A stretch of DNA of 5,350 nt from positions 1 through 5,350 of the forward strand of contig JAUWIO010000078.1 of NCBI GenBank assembly GCA_030605305.1. Direction: 5' to 3'. The notes beneath the pieces were generated by a model. That model saw only the letters and a program-made list of their open reading frames with translations. It ran no database searches and was not told the origin of the DNA. Position numbers and translations under genes: made by a program. This document shows positions 1-5,350 of the stretch, one piece after another (within the stretch, counting starts at the first letter, position 1; each line of letters begins with the position of its first letter). The stretch is from Actinomycetes bacterium. Lineage in GTDB: Bacteria; Actinomycetota; Aquicultoria; CAJVYJ01; JAUVQD01.

Positions 1-493
1 CGTCTTTGACCGCTTGCCAGTCCTCTTTCGAATAGGACCCCGTGTGCTTTTCTGATTCGGCTACGATCTTGGGGTCGTATTTTTCCCGCACCTCCGTTCT
101 ATACTCTTCCAGCTTTGTCTCGTCGAATCCTGCAAACATCTCGCCTTTTCCCATGCTTTGGTTCCTTTCTGTCGATTCCAGGGCCTTATCGATCAGGATT
201 AATAGTTCATCCAAGCGCCGGCGTTTTTCTCTCAATAGCTTGCCGTGTGATCTCAGCGCGTCGGATCGATCATAGCCGGGGCTATCGAGGAGGCTCTTTA
301 TTTCTGCCAGAGAGAAGCCGAGCTCTCTAAAGAACAGTACTTGCTGGAGTCGCTCAAGATCGGTCTCGGTGTAGAGGCGGTAGCCCGCCGGCGACGCGTC
401 GTCCGGTTCAACTAACCCCACCTGGTGATAGTGGTGGAGAGTTCTCACGCTCACCCCGGCAATCTCAGCGATTTTCTTAATCGTGTAAGCCAT
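1..493 (-). CDS. MerR-family transcriptional regulator, TipAL-like (partial, C-terminus outside window)
   Basis: This is a ligand-responsive DNA-binding activator/repressor of the MerR family. I translated the complement from an ATG at 493 and it stays open for 164 codons to the window edge. Residues 1-70 form the MerR winged helix: the opening YTIKKIAEIAGVSVRTLHHY is the helix-turn-helix, followed by VGLVEP, then GYRLYTETDLERLQQVLFFRELGF and SLAEIKSLLD. Residues about 75-112 are charged and helical and fit the dimerising coiled coil. From about 118 the pattern MFAGFD...EEYRTEVREKY...SYSKEDWQ resembles the start of the TipAS domain, which in Streptomyces TipAL binds thiopeptide antibiotics. 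TipAL is about 250 residues, so roughly 90 are missing here. The binding cysteine known from TipAL would lie in the unseen part. The start is supported by a strong AGGAGGG Shine-Dalgarno at 501-507, 7 nt upstream. The regulator probably controls its own promoter (see 514-544). MerR family membership is near certain, the TipAS call is likely, and the ligand is unknown. Confidence 0.93.
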   Translation of the reverse strand, partial: MAYTIKKIAEIAGVSVRTLHHYHQVGLVEPDDASPAGYRLYTETDLERLQQVLFFRELGFSLAEIKSLLDSPGYDRSDALRSHGKLLREKRRRLDELLILIDKALESTERNQSMGKGEMFAGFDETKLEEYRTEVREKYDPKIVAESEKHTGSYSKEDWQAVKD

Positions 494-513
494 CTTCACA
501 CCCTCCTCGATCC

Positions 514-544
514 ATCTTAAACCCTAACGTAACGTAGGGGTCAA
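514..544 (-). promoter_or_regulatory. MerR-type promoter with overlapping operator (autoregulatory)
   Basis: Read on the minus strand, a TTGACC -35 box (539-544) and a TAAGAT -10 box (514-519) are separated by exactly 19 bp. This over-long spacer is the hallmark of promoters that MerR proteins activate by untwisting DNA. Within the spacer is an inverted repeat, CCCTA (522-526), 8 nt, TAGGG (535-539), enclosing two ACGT tetramers. It resembles operators of other MerR multidrug or TipA-like regulators. The position directly ahead of the merR start implies autoregulation. Transcription would begin near 507-508, giving a leader of only about 14-15 nt that starts at the Shine-Dalgarno itself. Confidence 0.85.
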
Positions 545-588
545 GAGCTTTTTGGTGGAATTGGGTTGTCGGCGCGATGGGGAATTAG

Positions 589-617
589 TAGACAAGCATC
601 GGCCCGTATGATATGAA
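589..617 (+). promoter_or_regulatory. Putative sigma-70-type promoter for typA
   Basis: TAGACA (589-594) matches the TTGACA -35 consensus at 5 of 6 positions. It is followed after 17 bp by TATGAA (612-617), which matches TATAAT at 4 of 6. Initiation near 624 would give a leader of about 80 nt ahead of the GTPase gene. It lies in the right place in the divergent intergenic region and no better pair was seen. It is a consensus-based guess only, and an overlapping hairpin (602-626) is an alternative reading of part of this stretch. Confidence 0.4.
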
Positions 618-703
618 GTACCGGGCTCTTTTCCGGGCATTCGCCCCGCTCAATACCGAAGAACCCGTGAGCAGTATTTACGAGAAAGAGACAGGCAAAG
701 AAT

Positions 704-2515
704 ATGGATTTTAGGAATGTCGCTATTATCGCCCACGTCGATCACGGCAAGACCACATTGGTCGATGGGCTTTTAAAGCAGGCCAACACCTTCCGGCAGA
801 ACGAGGCCGCGTTTACGCAAACGCTATTGATGGCCTCCAATGACCAGGAGAAAGAGCGGGGCATCACCATCCTCGCTAAGAACACGGCCGTCAACTATAA
901 GGGCACTAAGATAAACATCATCGACACGCCGGGGCACGCCGACTTCGGCGGCGAGGTCGAGCGGACACTGAACATGGCCGACGGGGCTATCCTGGTCGTC
1001 GATGCCCAGGAAGGGCCGATGCCGCAGACTAAATTCGTTTTGAAAAAGGCTCTGGAGATCGGCCTGAAGCCGATAGTCGTCATAAATAAAATAGACAAGC
1101 CGGCGTCCCGGGTAACCGAGGTCATCGAGATGACTCATGAACTATTTCTCGATTTGGCCACCGACGTCGAGCAACTGGAATTCCCGATATATTACGCGGT
1201 CAGCCGGGAAGGCAAGGCGTGGAACGAACCGCCTGCCGACTTCGGGGAGGCGGCAGATCTTACCCCGCTCTTTGAAGGGATACTGGAGCATGTTCCGCCA
1301 CCTGAAGCCGATACTGGCGCCCCGTTTCAGATGTTGGTGACATCATTGACTCGAGACGATTTTCAGGGCAAGCACGCCGTTGGTCGGATAAAGCGGGGAA
1401 AGATCAGTCCGGGAACAGCGGTGACGCTGATAAAGAAGGACGGTACTACCGAGACCGCCCGTGTCGACCGGGTCTATGTCAGCCATGGTCTCAAGCGAGT
1501 CGAGACCGACGAGGCTGTAGCCGGCGATATCGTCTCGTTGACCGGAGCGGGGGAGGCCGAGATAGGGGAGACGCTGGCCGATCCGGCGACTCCGGAGGCC
1601 CTGCCGACCATCAGCATCGAAGAGCCGACGTTGAAGATCTCGCTGTCCGCCAATACCTCGCCTTTCGCCGGTCGCGAAGGTCAGTTCGTGACCAGCCGCC
1701 AGATCCGCGCCCGGATCATGAAAGAGTTGGAAACGAATGTGGCCCTAAGATTCGCCCCTGGTGAGGCCGGTGACTTCGTCATCTCAGGACGCGGCGAGCT
1801 TCACTTGTCGGTCTTTATTGAAACACTCCGGCGTGAGGGGTTCGAACTCGAGGTCGGCAAGCCTCTGGTCATCACTAAGGAGATAGACGGCAAGGTACAC
1901 GAACCCATCGAGGAGCTGACGATAGATGTCGGCGCCGAGTATGCGGGCGCGGTCATCAGCGAGGTCGGGCAGCGAAAGGGCATCATGCTGTCCCAAGATG
2001 ATAATAATGATAGTTCCAGCCGGCTGATATTTGAGATCGCCACCCGGGGTTTGCTCGGCCTACGGAGTCGTCTGCTGACGCTCTCGCGCGGCACGGCTGT
2101 GATGAACTCGCTCTTTCTCAGATACGAACGACAAGGCGCGATGCTGCCGCGGTTGCGCAATGGCGCTCTTTTCTCTGCCGAGACCGGCAAAGCCGTTGCT
2201 TACGGGCTGAACAACGCTCAAGGACGCGGCACGGTTTTTATTAATCCGCAGACCCAAGTGTATGAAGGGATGATCGTCGGGCTCAATTCGCGAGACAGCG
2301 ATCTGGGCATCAATGTCACGAAAGAGAAGAAGTTGAGCAATGTACGCGCTTCCGGCTCGGATGACAGCATCGTTCTGACCCCGCCGACCGTCCTGACTCT
2401 CGAGCAGAGTCTCGACTTCCTAGAGGACGACGAACTCCTTGAGGTCACTCCCGAAAGCTTGCGTTTGCGCAAGAAGCTTCTGCGCGCCGGCGAGCGCACC
2501 CGCGCCGCCCGTTAA
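704..2515 (+). CDS. typA: Translational GTPase TypA/BipA
   Basis: TypA/BipA is a ribosome-binding GTPase related to EF-G and LepA. It acts in the cytoplasm and supports 50S assembly and growth under cold or other stress. The 603-residue length is normal for the family. GTPase motifs are G1 AHVDHGKTT (10-18), the switch I region KERGITI (50-56), G3 DTPGH (74-78), G4 NKID (128-131), and a G5 loop at about S167. An EF-Tu-like beta barrel (roughly 205-295) and EF-G-like domains III and V follow. The hallmark [20 protein letters not shown] starts at 362, and the TypA-specific C-terminal domain contains [12 protein letters not shown] (540-551), which fits the ribosome-contacting loop of BipA. The basic tail ending [18 protein letters not shown] is typical. 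The ATG at 704 begins the conserved [18 protein letters not shown], so the start is secure even though the Shine-Dalgarno (GAGAAAGAG, 682-690) is weak and distant. Two oddities are MASND (43-47), where MDSND is usual, and SR rather than SA in the G5 loop. Confidence 0.97.
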   Translation: MDFRNVAIIAHVDHGKTTLVDGLLKQANTFRQNEAAFTQTLLMASNDQEKERGITILAKNTAVNYKGTKINIIDTPGHADFGGEVERTLNMADGAILVVDAQEGPMPQTKFVLKKALEIGLKPIVVINKIDKPASRVTEVIEMTHELFLDLATDVEQLEFPIYYAVSREGKAWNEPPADFGEAADLTPLFEGILEHVPPPEADTGAPFQMLVTSLTRDDFQGKHAVGRIKRGKISPGTAVTLIKKDGTTETARVDRVYVSHGLKRVETDEAVAGDIVSLTGAGEAEIGETLADPATPEALPTISIEEPTLKISLSANTSPFAGREGQFVTSRQIRARIMKELETNVALRFAPGEAGDFVISGRGELHLSVFIETLRREGFELEVGKPLVITKEIDGKVHEPIEELTIDVGAEYAGAVISEVGQRKGIMLSQDDNNDSSSRLIFEIATRGLLGLRSRLLTLSRGTAVMNSLFLRYERQGAMLPRLRNGALFSAETGKAVAYGLNNAQGRGTVFINPQTQVYEGMIVGLNSRDSDLGINVTKEKKLSNVRASGSDDSIVLTPPTVLTLEQSLDFLEDDELLEVTPESLRLRKKLLRAGERTRAAR

Positions 2516-2557
2516 ACTCGTCCTGACTGTATAAAACCTCGGCTATCGGGTATATCA

Positions 2558-3427
2558 GTGCGCATGAATGGAATGTCGCCACGGGCTACAATCTGGTTGT
2601 CCATCGCCGCCGCCGTCCTGCTATTGCTGGCTGATTTTGGGCTCTGGATGCAGCGCGATATCTTTGACGAAGACCGGTTCGTCGAACGAACCGTCGAGAT
2701 CATCGGAACCAAAAAGGTCCGCACAGCCATTGCCGACGAGGTCGTCGAGACTGCCTTCGAGGATTTTCCGGCCGCTAAAGAAGTCTTTGAGGGTTTTCTG
2801 GAATCCACCCTGGCTGCGCGCTTAGACAGTCAGATAATCAAGCCGGCGATCGAAGAGCTCGCTCAGCAGATACATCAAGCGATGACTTCGCCTGACCCGC
2901 AGGCCGTGGGGCTCGATATATCTTCAGTGACGGGGCCTGTTAAGAGCGTTGTCAAAGAGATACCGGGGCTCGACTCCGAGGTCAAGAAAGTCGTGCGCGC
3001 CGTGCCGGACAAGGTCGTCTTGCTAAAGAAGGGTGAAGTCCCTTCGATATATACGTTCGGCACCGTATTCATCTGGCTCGGACCGATCGCCGGACTGGCC
3101 GCTATCGGAATCTTGATCTGGATCATCTGGGCGGCAGGGATCGGTCGGCGTTCGTATGCGTTGCGGACGGCCGGGGTCTCCCTGGCTATCGTCAGTCTCA
3201 TCGGCATCCTCCTGGTCCAAGTCTTTCGCGGTCCCGTCATGGCCGGTATCAGCGGCAACCTGGAGATCATCGTCGAAAGCATCTATGATTCTTTTTCCGC
3301 CGGTCTCGTCAGACAGACCTGGTGGCTGCTCATTTCAGGCGTTATCATGGCCGTGATCGGTCTGGGCCTCGATCTCATGCGCTCCTGGCGCGCCCCCGAA
3401 TCGGGGCCCGGCGCCCCAAAACCCTGA
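2558..3427 (+). CDS. Uncharacterised membrane protein, one N-terminal plus three C-terminal transmembrane segments
   Basis: I do not recognise a named family. The 289-residue product has a hydrophobic helix at about 12-31, then a polar, helix-rich region at about 32-165 with no cysteines. Three further membrane segments follow at about 169-193, 204-223 and 255-273, with a short Pro/Gly-rich tail. The basic cluster GRRSYALR after the second segment suggests that loop is cytoplasmic, placing the large domain outside and both termini inside. The domain begins FDEDRFVERTVEIIG and continues in amphipathic repeats (VRTAIADEVVETAF, IIKPAIEELAQQIHQAM, VKSVVKEIPGLDSEVKKVVRAVPDKV). Similar topology and a 'D..RFV..V..I......V...IA..V...' opening occur in unannotated actinobacterial membrane proteins; this comes from memory, not from a search. 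The start is uncertain: GTG at 2558, ATG at 2564 and ATG at 2573 are in frame and none has a clear Shine-Dalgarno. The gene lies 42 bp after typA with no terminator visible between, so read-through is likely. Confidence 0.8.
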   Translation: MRMNGMSPRATIWLSIAAAVLLLLADFGLWMQRDIFDEDRFVERTVEIIGTKKVRTAIADEVVETAFEDFPAAKEVFEGFLESTLAARLDSQIIKPAIEELAQQIHQAMTSPDPQAVGLDISSVTGPVKSVVKEIPGLDSEVKKVVRAVPDKVVLLKKGEVPSIYTFGTVFIWLGPIAGLAAIGILIWIIWAAGIGRRSYALRTAGVSLAIVSLIGILLVQVFRGPVMAGISGNLEIIVESIYDSFSAGLVRQTWWLLISGVIMAVIGLGLDLMRSWRAPESGPGAPKP

Positions 3428-3461
3428 ACGATCCAATAGTATATTAATGCCTGCATAATCC

Positions 3462-3490
3462 TTGCGTCTTCTCAAAAAGAGAGATACACT
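3462..3490 (+). promoter_or_regulatory. Putative promoter of the gbsR-like/ABC exporter operon
   Basis: TTGCGT (3462-3467) and TACACT (3485-3490) are spaced by 17 bp. They match the sigma-70 boxes at 3 and 4 of 6 positions respectively. Initiation would be near 3497, inside the start of the palindrome at 3498-3515, so a bound repressor would cover the start site. The match is modest, and placement relative to the palindrome is the main support. Confidence 0.4.
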
Positions 3491-3497
3491 TCATAAA

Positions 3498-3515
3498 GTT
3501 CAGTAGTTAGTGAAC
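3498..3515 (+). promoter_or_regulatory. Palindromic operator candidate, GTTCAnTAnnTAnTGAAC
   Basis: An 18-bp imperfect palindrome has perfect 5-bp arms, GTTCA and TGAAC, and matching inner TA dinucleotides, so 14 of 18 positions are symmetric. It sits 22 bp upstream of the regulator start codon and just downstream of the putative -10 box. Its length and symmetry suit a dimeric MarR/GbsR-type winged helix. I infer that the adjacent regulator binds here and represses its own operon. Confidence 0.6.
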
Positions 3516-3537
3516 GTAATGAAGGAAATGGACAACG

Positions 3538-4044
3538 ATGCTCATGGATAACCGCGAAGCAGGCGCGACCTTGCCGGACCTGGGGGATGACGCCCACAAG
3601 TTCATCGAGGACTTCGGCGCATATTTTGCTCAAGGCGGGTCGACCAGGATGTACGGCCGGGTCTTGGCGCTTTTGTTGATCGCGCCGGAGCCGGGCCTAT
3701 CGACCAGCCAACTGAGAGAGCCGCTCGGAGCCAGCAAGGGCGCTATCAGCGGGGCCACCAGGGTCCTGGGGCAAATCGGCTTCATCGAGCGTTTTCATGT
3801 CCGGGGCTCGCGGGAGACTTTCTTCCGTATCAAGCAAGGTGTTTGGAGTGACATGATCACGGGGCGGATGCACCATCTGACCCAGGTCAAGGAGATGGCA
3901 GAAGGGGCGTTGAAGATCGAAGGCTTATCCGCTAAAGCCACCCATGAGCTGGAAGAGATGCGTGATGTACACGCGTTCTTCGCCGCCGCTTTCGTGGAGC
4001 TGGCAAAGGGTTGGGAAGAAGAGAAGGGGAGGGACCGGACATGA
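3538..4044 (+). CDS. GbsR/MarR-family winged-helix transcriptional regulator
   Basis: This is a DNA-binding regulator, probably a repressor, of the GbsR branch of the MarR superfamily. In the 168 residues, FIEDFGAYFAQGGSTRMYGRVLALLLI (22-48) is the characteristic N-terminal helix and glycine-arginine segment of this group. The helix-turn-helix follows: LSTSQLREPLGASKGAISGATRVLGQIG (54-81), with SKGAISGATRVL as the recognition helix. The beta wing is FIERFHVRGSRETFFRI (82-98). The C-terminal half (about 103-162) is helical and likely dimerises. The start at 3538 has GAAGGA (3521-3526) 11 nt upstream; an in-frame ATG at 3544 is an alternative that would drop two residues. The stop overlaps the next start as ATGA, so the regulator is translationally coupled to the ABC exporter genes, which it very probably controls. 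The inducer is unknown. Confidence 0.9.
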   Translation: MLMDNREAGATLPDLGDDAHKFIEDFGAYFAQGGSTRMYGRVLALLLIAPEPGLSTSQLREPLGASKGAISGATRVLGQIGFIERFHVRGSRETFFRIKQGVWSDMITGRMHHLTQVKEMAEGALKIEGLSAKATHELEEMRDVHAFFAAAFVELAKGWEEEKGRDRT

Positions 4045-4904
4045 CCGGACCGGCTATTGACGTCAAGAACATCAGCTACTCTTATAAGGAGAAGAAGGCG
4101 GTCGATGATATCAGCTTTTCGGTCGCCCCCGGGGAGATATTGGGGTTTCTAGGCCCGAATGGGGCCGGGAAGTCGACGACCATCAAGATGCTGACCGGGC
4201 AGATGCCGCCGCAATCCGGGAGCATAGATATCCTGGGGCAAGACATCACGCGGGAGCGGACGGCCGTGCAGGGAGAGATCGGGGTCTGCTTCGAGGAGAA
4301 GAACCTTTATCTAAATATGTCGGCGCGCGAGAACCTGGCCTTCTTTGCCGATCTGTTTGGCTTAAAGGGCGTTGATATCACAGAACTATTGCGCCGCGTC
4401 GATCTGGCCGATCGGGCCGACGATCGTCCGAAAGACTTTTCAAAAGGCATGCGCCAGCGTCTGATGATCGCCCGCACGCTTATTAATACACCCAAAGTAC
4501 TTTTTCTCGACGAACCGACCGATGGGCTGGATCCCGCTTCGGCCTTGGCCATCCGCGACCTGATCAAGACGGAAGCGGCGCGAGGGGCGGCCGTGTTGTT
4601 GACGACCCACGATATGGTCGAGGCCGACCAGCTTTCCGACCGGGTCGCATTTATAAATGAGGGCAGGATGGTCACCCTCGATACGCCGGACAACCTTAAG
4701 CTCTCGCACGGAAAACGCTCGGTCCGCGTGCGCATCAAGGACAACGGCAAGGTAAGGGAAGAGGTCGTGGAGCTTGACGAAAGCGGCGCCGGCGACCGCC
4801 TTAAGACCGCGGGCGGGGCGCAAGGGTTGATGACGATCCATACCGAAGAGGCCACTCTGGAGACGATCTTTATCGAGTTGACGGGGAGAGGGCTGCACAC
4901 ATGA
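4041..4904 (+). CDS. ABC transporter ATP-binding protein, DrrA-like exporter subunit
   Basis: This 287-residue protein is the cytoplasmic ATPase of an ABC-2 type exporter, powering the permease encoded next. Motifs in order are Walker A GPNGAGKST (38-46), a Q-loop region IGVCFEEKNLY (80-90) with Glu85 in place of the usual Gln, and an ABC signature FSKGMRQR (133-140) in place of LSGGQ. Walker B is VLFLDEP (153-159) with catalytic Glu158, the D-loop is GLDP (162-165), and the switch His is H190 in LLTTHDM. Residues about 221-287 form the extra C-terminal domain ending LETIFIELTGRGL, as in DrrA/NatA-like exporters. I place the start at the ATG at 4041, which overlaps the upstream stop as ATGA and has a strong GGGGAGGGA (4026-4034) 6 nt upstream. 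A longer in-frame reading from 4011 would add ten non-conserved, charged residues and is unlikely. The substrate cannot be told from sequence; drugs, lipids or Na+ are the family options. Confidence 0.95.
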   Translation: MTGPAIDVKNISYSYKEKKAVDDISFSVAPGEILGFLGPNGAGKSTTIKMLTGQMPPQSGSIDILGQDITRERTAVQGEIGVCFEEKNLYLNMSARENLAFFADLFGLKGVDITELLRRVDLADRADDRPKDFSKGMRQRLMIARTLINTPKVLFLDEPTDGLDPASALAIRDLIKTEAARGAAVLLTTHDMVEADQLSDRVAFINEGRMVTLDTPDNLKLSHGKRSVRVRIKDNGKVREEVVELDESGAGDRLKTAGGAQGLMTIHTEEATLETIFIELTGRGLHT

Positions 4905-5350
4905 GCCGCCGGGTCGGCCGGGCTGCGATAATCTCAGCTATCGTCCGCAAAGACATAAAAGAATATACCCGCGACCGGTTCTTTGCCATCATGACCGGCG
5001 TGGGCATTGTCGTTTACGTGGCCCTTTTTTGGCTACTGCCCGCCGATGTCAACGAGACGCGGGCGATCGGCGTCCATCAGACAGGTCTTGATGCTGCTTT
5101 CGATCAAATGACGCAAGAGGATGATTCGGGCCTCGCAATCGAGAAATATAAGTCTTCGGCGGCTCTGAAAAGGGGTCTGGGCCTGAAAGAAGGGCGGCGC
5201 GAGGGCGACGCGAAGATCGACATCGGTATGGATTTTCCCGCCGATTTCTTGATATCGATGCAGGCCGGGGAGCCGACGACCGTCAAGGTCTATGTTGACG
5301 GGAATGTGCCGCCCGAGATACGGCAGGCCATGTCGAGCATGGTCAAAGAG
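4901..5350 (+). CDS. ABC-2 type transporter permease (partial, runs off window end)
   Basis: The frame opens at an ATG at 4901, overlapping the ATPase stop as ATGA, with GGGGAGAGGG (4883-4892) 8 nt upstream. It stays open for 150 codons to the window end. The N-terminus MSRRVGRAAIISAIVRKDIKE is a basic amphipathic segment typical of ABC-2 permeases, followed by one membrane helix at about 28-47 (AIMTGVGIVVYVALFWLLP). A long polar, presumably external region then begins. It includes IGVHQTGLDAAFDQM, IDIGMDFPADFLISM and VKVYVDGNVPPEIRQAM, matching the usual 'value / allowed-by-permease / vector' pattern of the ABC-2 membrane domain (compare 'xVxIPxDFxxxL' in relatives). The remaining five or so helices lie beyond the window. 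It should pair with the preceding ATPase to form the exporter. Confidence 0.88.
   Translation, partial: MSRRVGRAAIISAIVRKDIKEYTRDRFFAIMTGVGIVVYVALFWLLPADVNETRAIGVHQTGLDAAFDQMTQEDDSGLAIEKYKSSAALKRGLGLKEGRREGDAKIDIGMDFPADFLISMQAGEPTTVKVYVDGNVPPEIRQAMSSMVKE

Noticed and set aside
42..330. Plus-strand open frames of 71-77 codons
   Set aside because: They lie antisense to the well-supported MerR gene and their Ser/Arg-rich products show no motif.
1801..2190. 129-codon minus-strand open frame
   Set aside because: It is antisense to conserved TypA coding sequence, with no ribosome site or recognisable domain.
2530..2535. TATAAA as a -10 box for the membrane-protein gene
   Set aside because: No credible -35 sequence lies 16-18 bp upstream and there is no proper extended -10 motif. 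Co-transcription with typA is simpler.
2875..3282. 135-codon minus-strand open frame
   Set aside because: It lies opposite the membrane-protein gene, whose plus frame has clear membrane helices. The antisense product has no coherent features.
3394..3421. GC-rich dyads CCCCGA/TCGGGG and GGGGC/GCCCC near the end of the membrane-protein gene, considered as a terminator
   Set aside because: They lie within coding sequence and are followed by AAAA rather than a T-run. The first has too small a loop. No intrinsic terminator is supported.
3467..3484. TCTTCTC-AAAAA-GAGAGA as a terminator hairpin
   Set aside because: Only about four pairs and one wobble, no following T-run, and it overlaps the putative promoter spacer.
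4011..4040. Upstream in-frame start for the ABC ATPase
   Set aside because: It would add a charged ten-residue tail inside the regulator gene. The ATG at 4041 has a strong Shine-Dalgarno and an ATGA overlap.
4307..4900. 197-codon minus-strand open frame (and a 152-codon one at 4440-4898)
   Set aside because: Both are shadows of the ABC ATPase, which has every expected motif in the plus frame. The Ser/Arg-rich composition is typical of reverse-frame readings of GC-rich genes.

Overview
This window looks like ordinary chromosomal sequence from a moderately GC-rich bacterium. An actinobacterial lineage (Actinomycetota, possibly a deep-branching one) is my best guess. The support is a TipAL-like MerR regulator, a GbsR/MarR-regulated DrrAB-type ABC exporter, and a one-plus-three transmembrane protein of a layout common in actinobacterial genomes. 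None of these is exclusive to that phylum, so the assignment is low confidence. No tRNA, rRNA, CRISPR array, insertion sequence or phage gene was seen.

Layout. (1) Positions 1-493, minus strand: the first 164 codons of a MerR regulator with the start of a TipAS-type ligand-binding domain, cut by the window edge. It has a textbook MerR promoter, with a 19-bp spacer carrying an inverted repeat. (2) Positions 494-703: a divergent intergenic region holding that promoter and a plausible promoter and leader for the next gene. (3) Positions 704-2515, plus strand: a complete typA/bipA gene for a ribosome-associated translational GTPase. (4) Positions 2558-3427: an uncharacterised membrane protein 42 bp downstream, perhaps co-transcribed. 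(5) Positions 3428-3537: a short AT-richer intergenic region with a putative promoter and a clear 18-bp pseudo-palindrome that is probably an operator. (6) Positions 3538-5350: a translationally coupled operon of a GbsR/MarR-family repressor, an ABC ATPase and the first 150 residues of an ABC-2 type permease, joined by two ATGA stop/start overlaps.

How the genes work together. The last three genes form a self-contained export unit. The winged-helix protein probably binds the operator ahead of its own gene and so controls the whole operon, and the ATPase and permease form a drug-, lipid- or Na+-type exporter of unknown substrate. At the other end, the TipAL-like regulator probably activates its own promoter on binding a ligand. 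So two possible small-molecule-response units flank a housekeeping GTPase and a membrane protein. I do not see a previously undescribed system. The most useful observations are the two operators, the non-canonical nucleotide-binding residues of the ATPase, some unusual TypA GTPase-motif residues, and the unassigned membrane protein.
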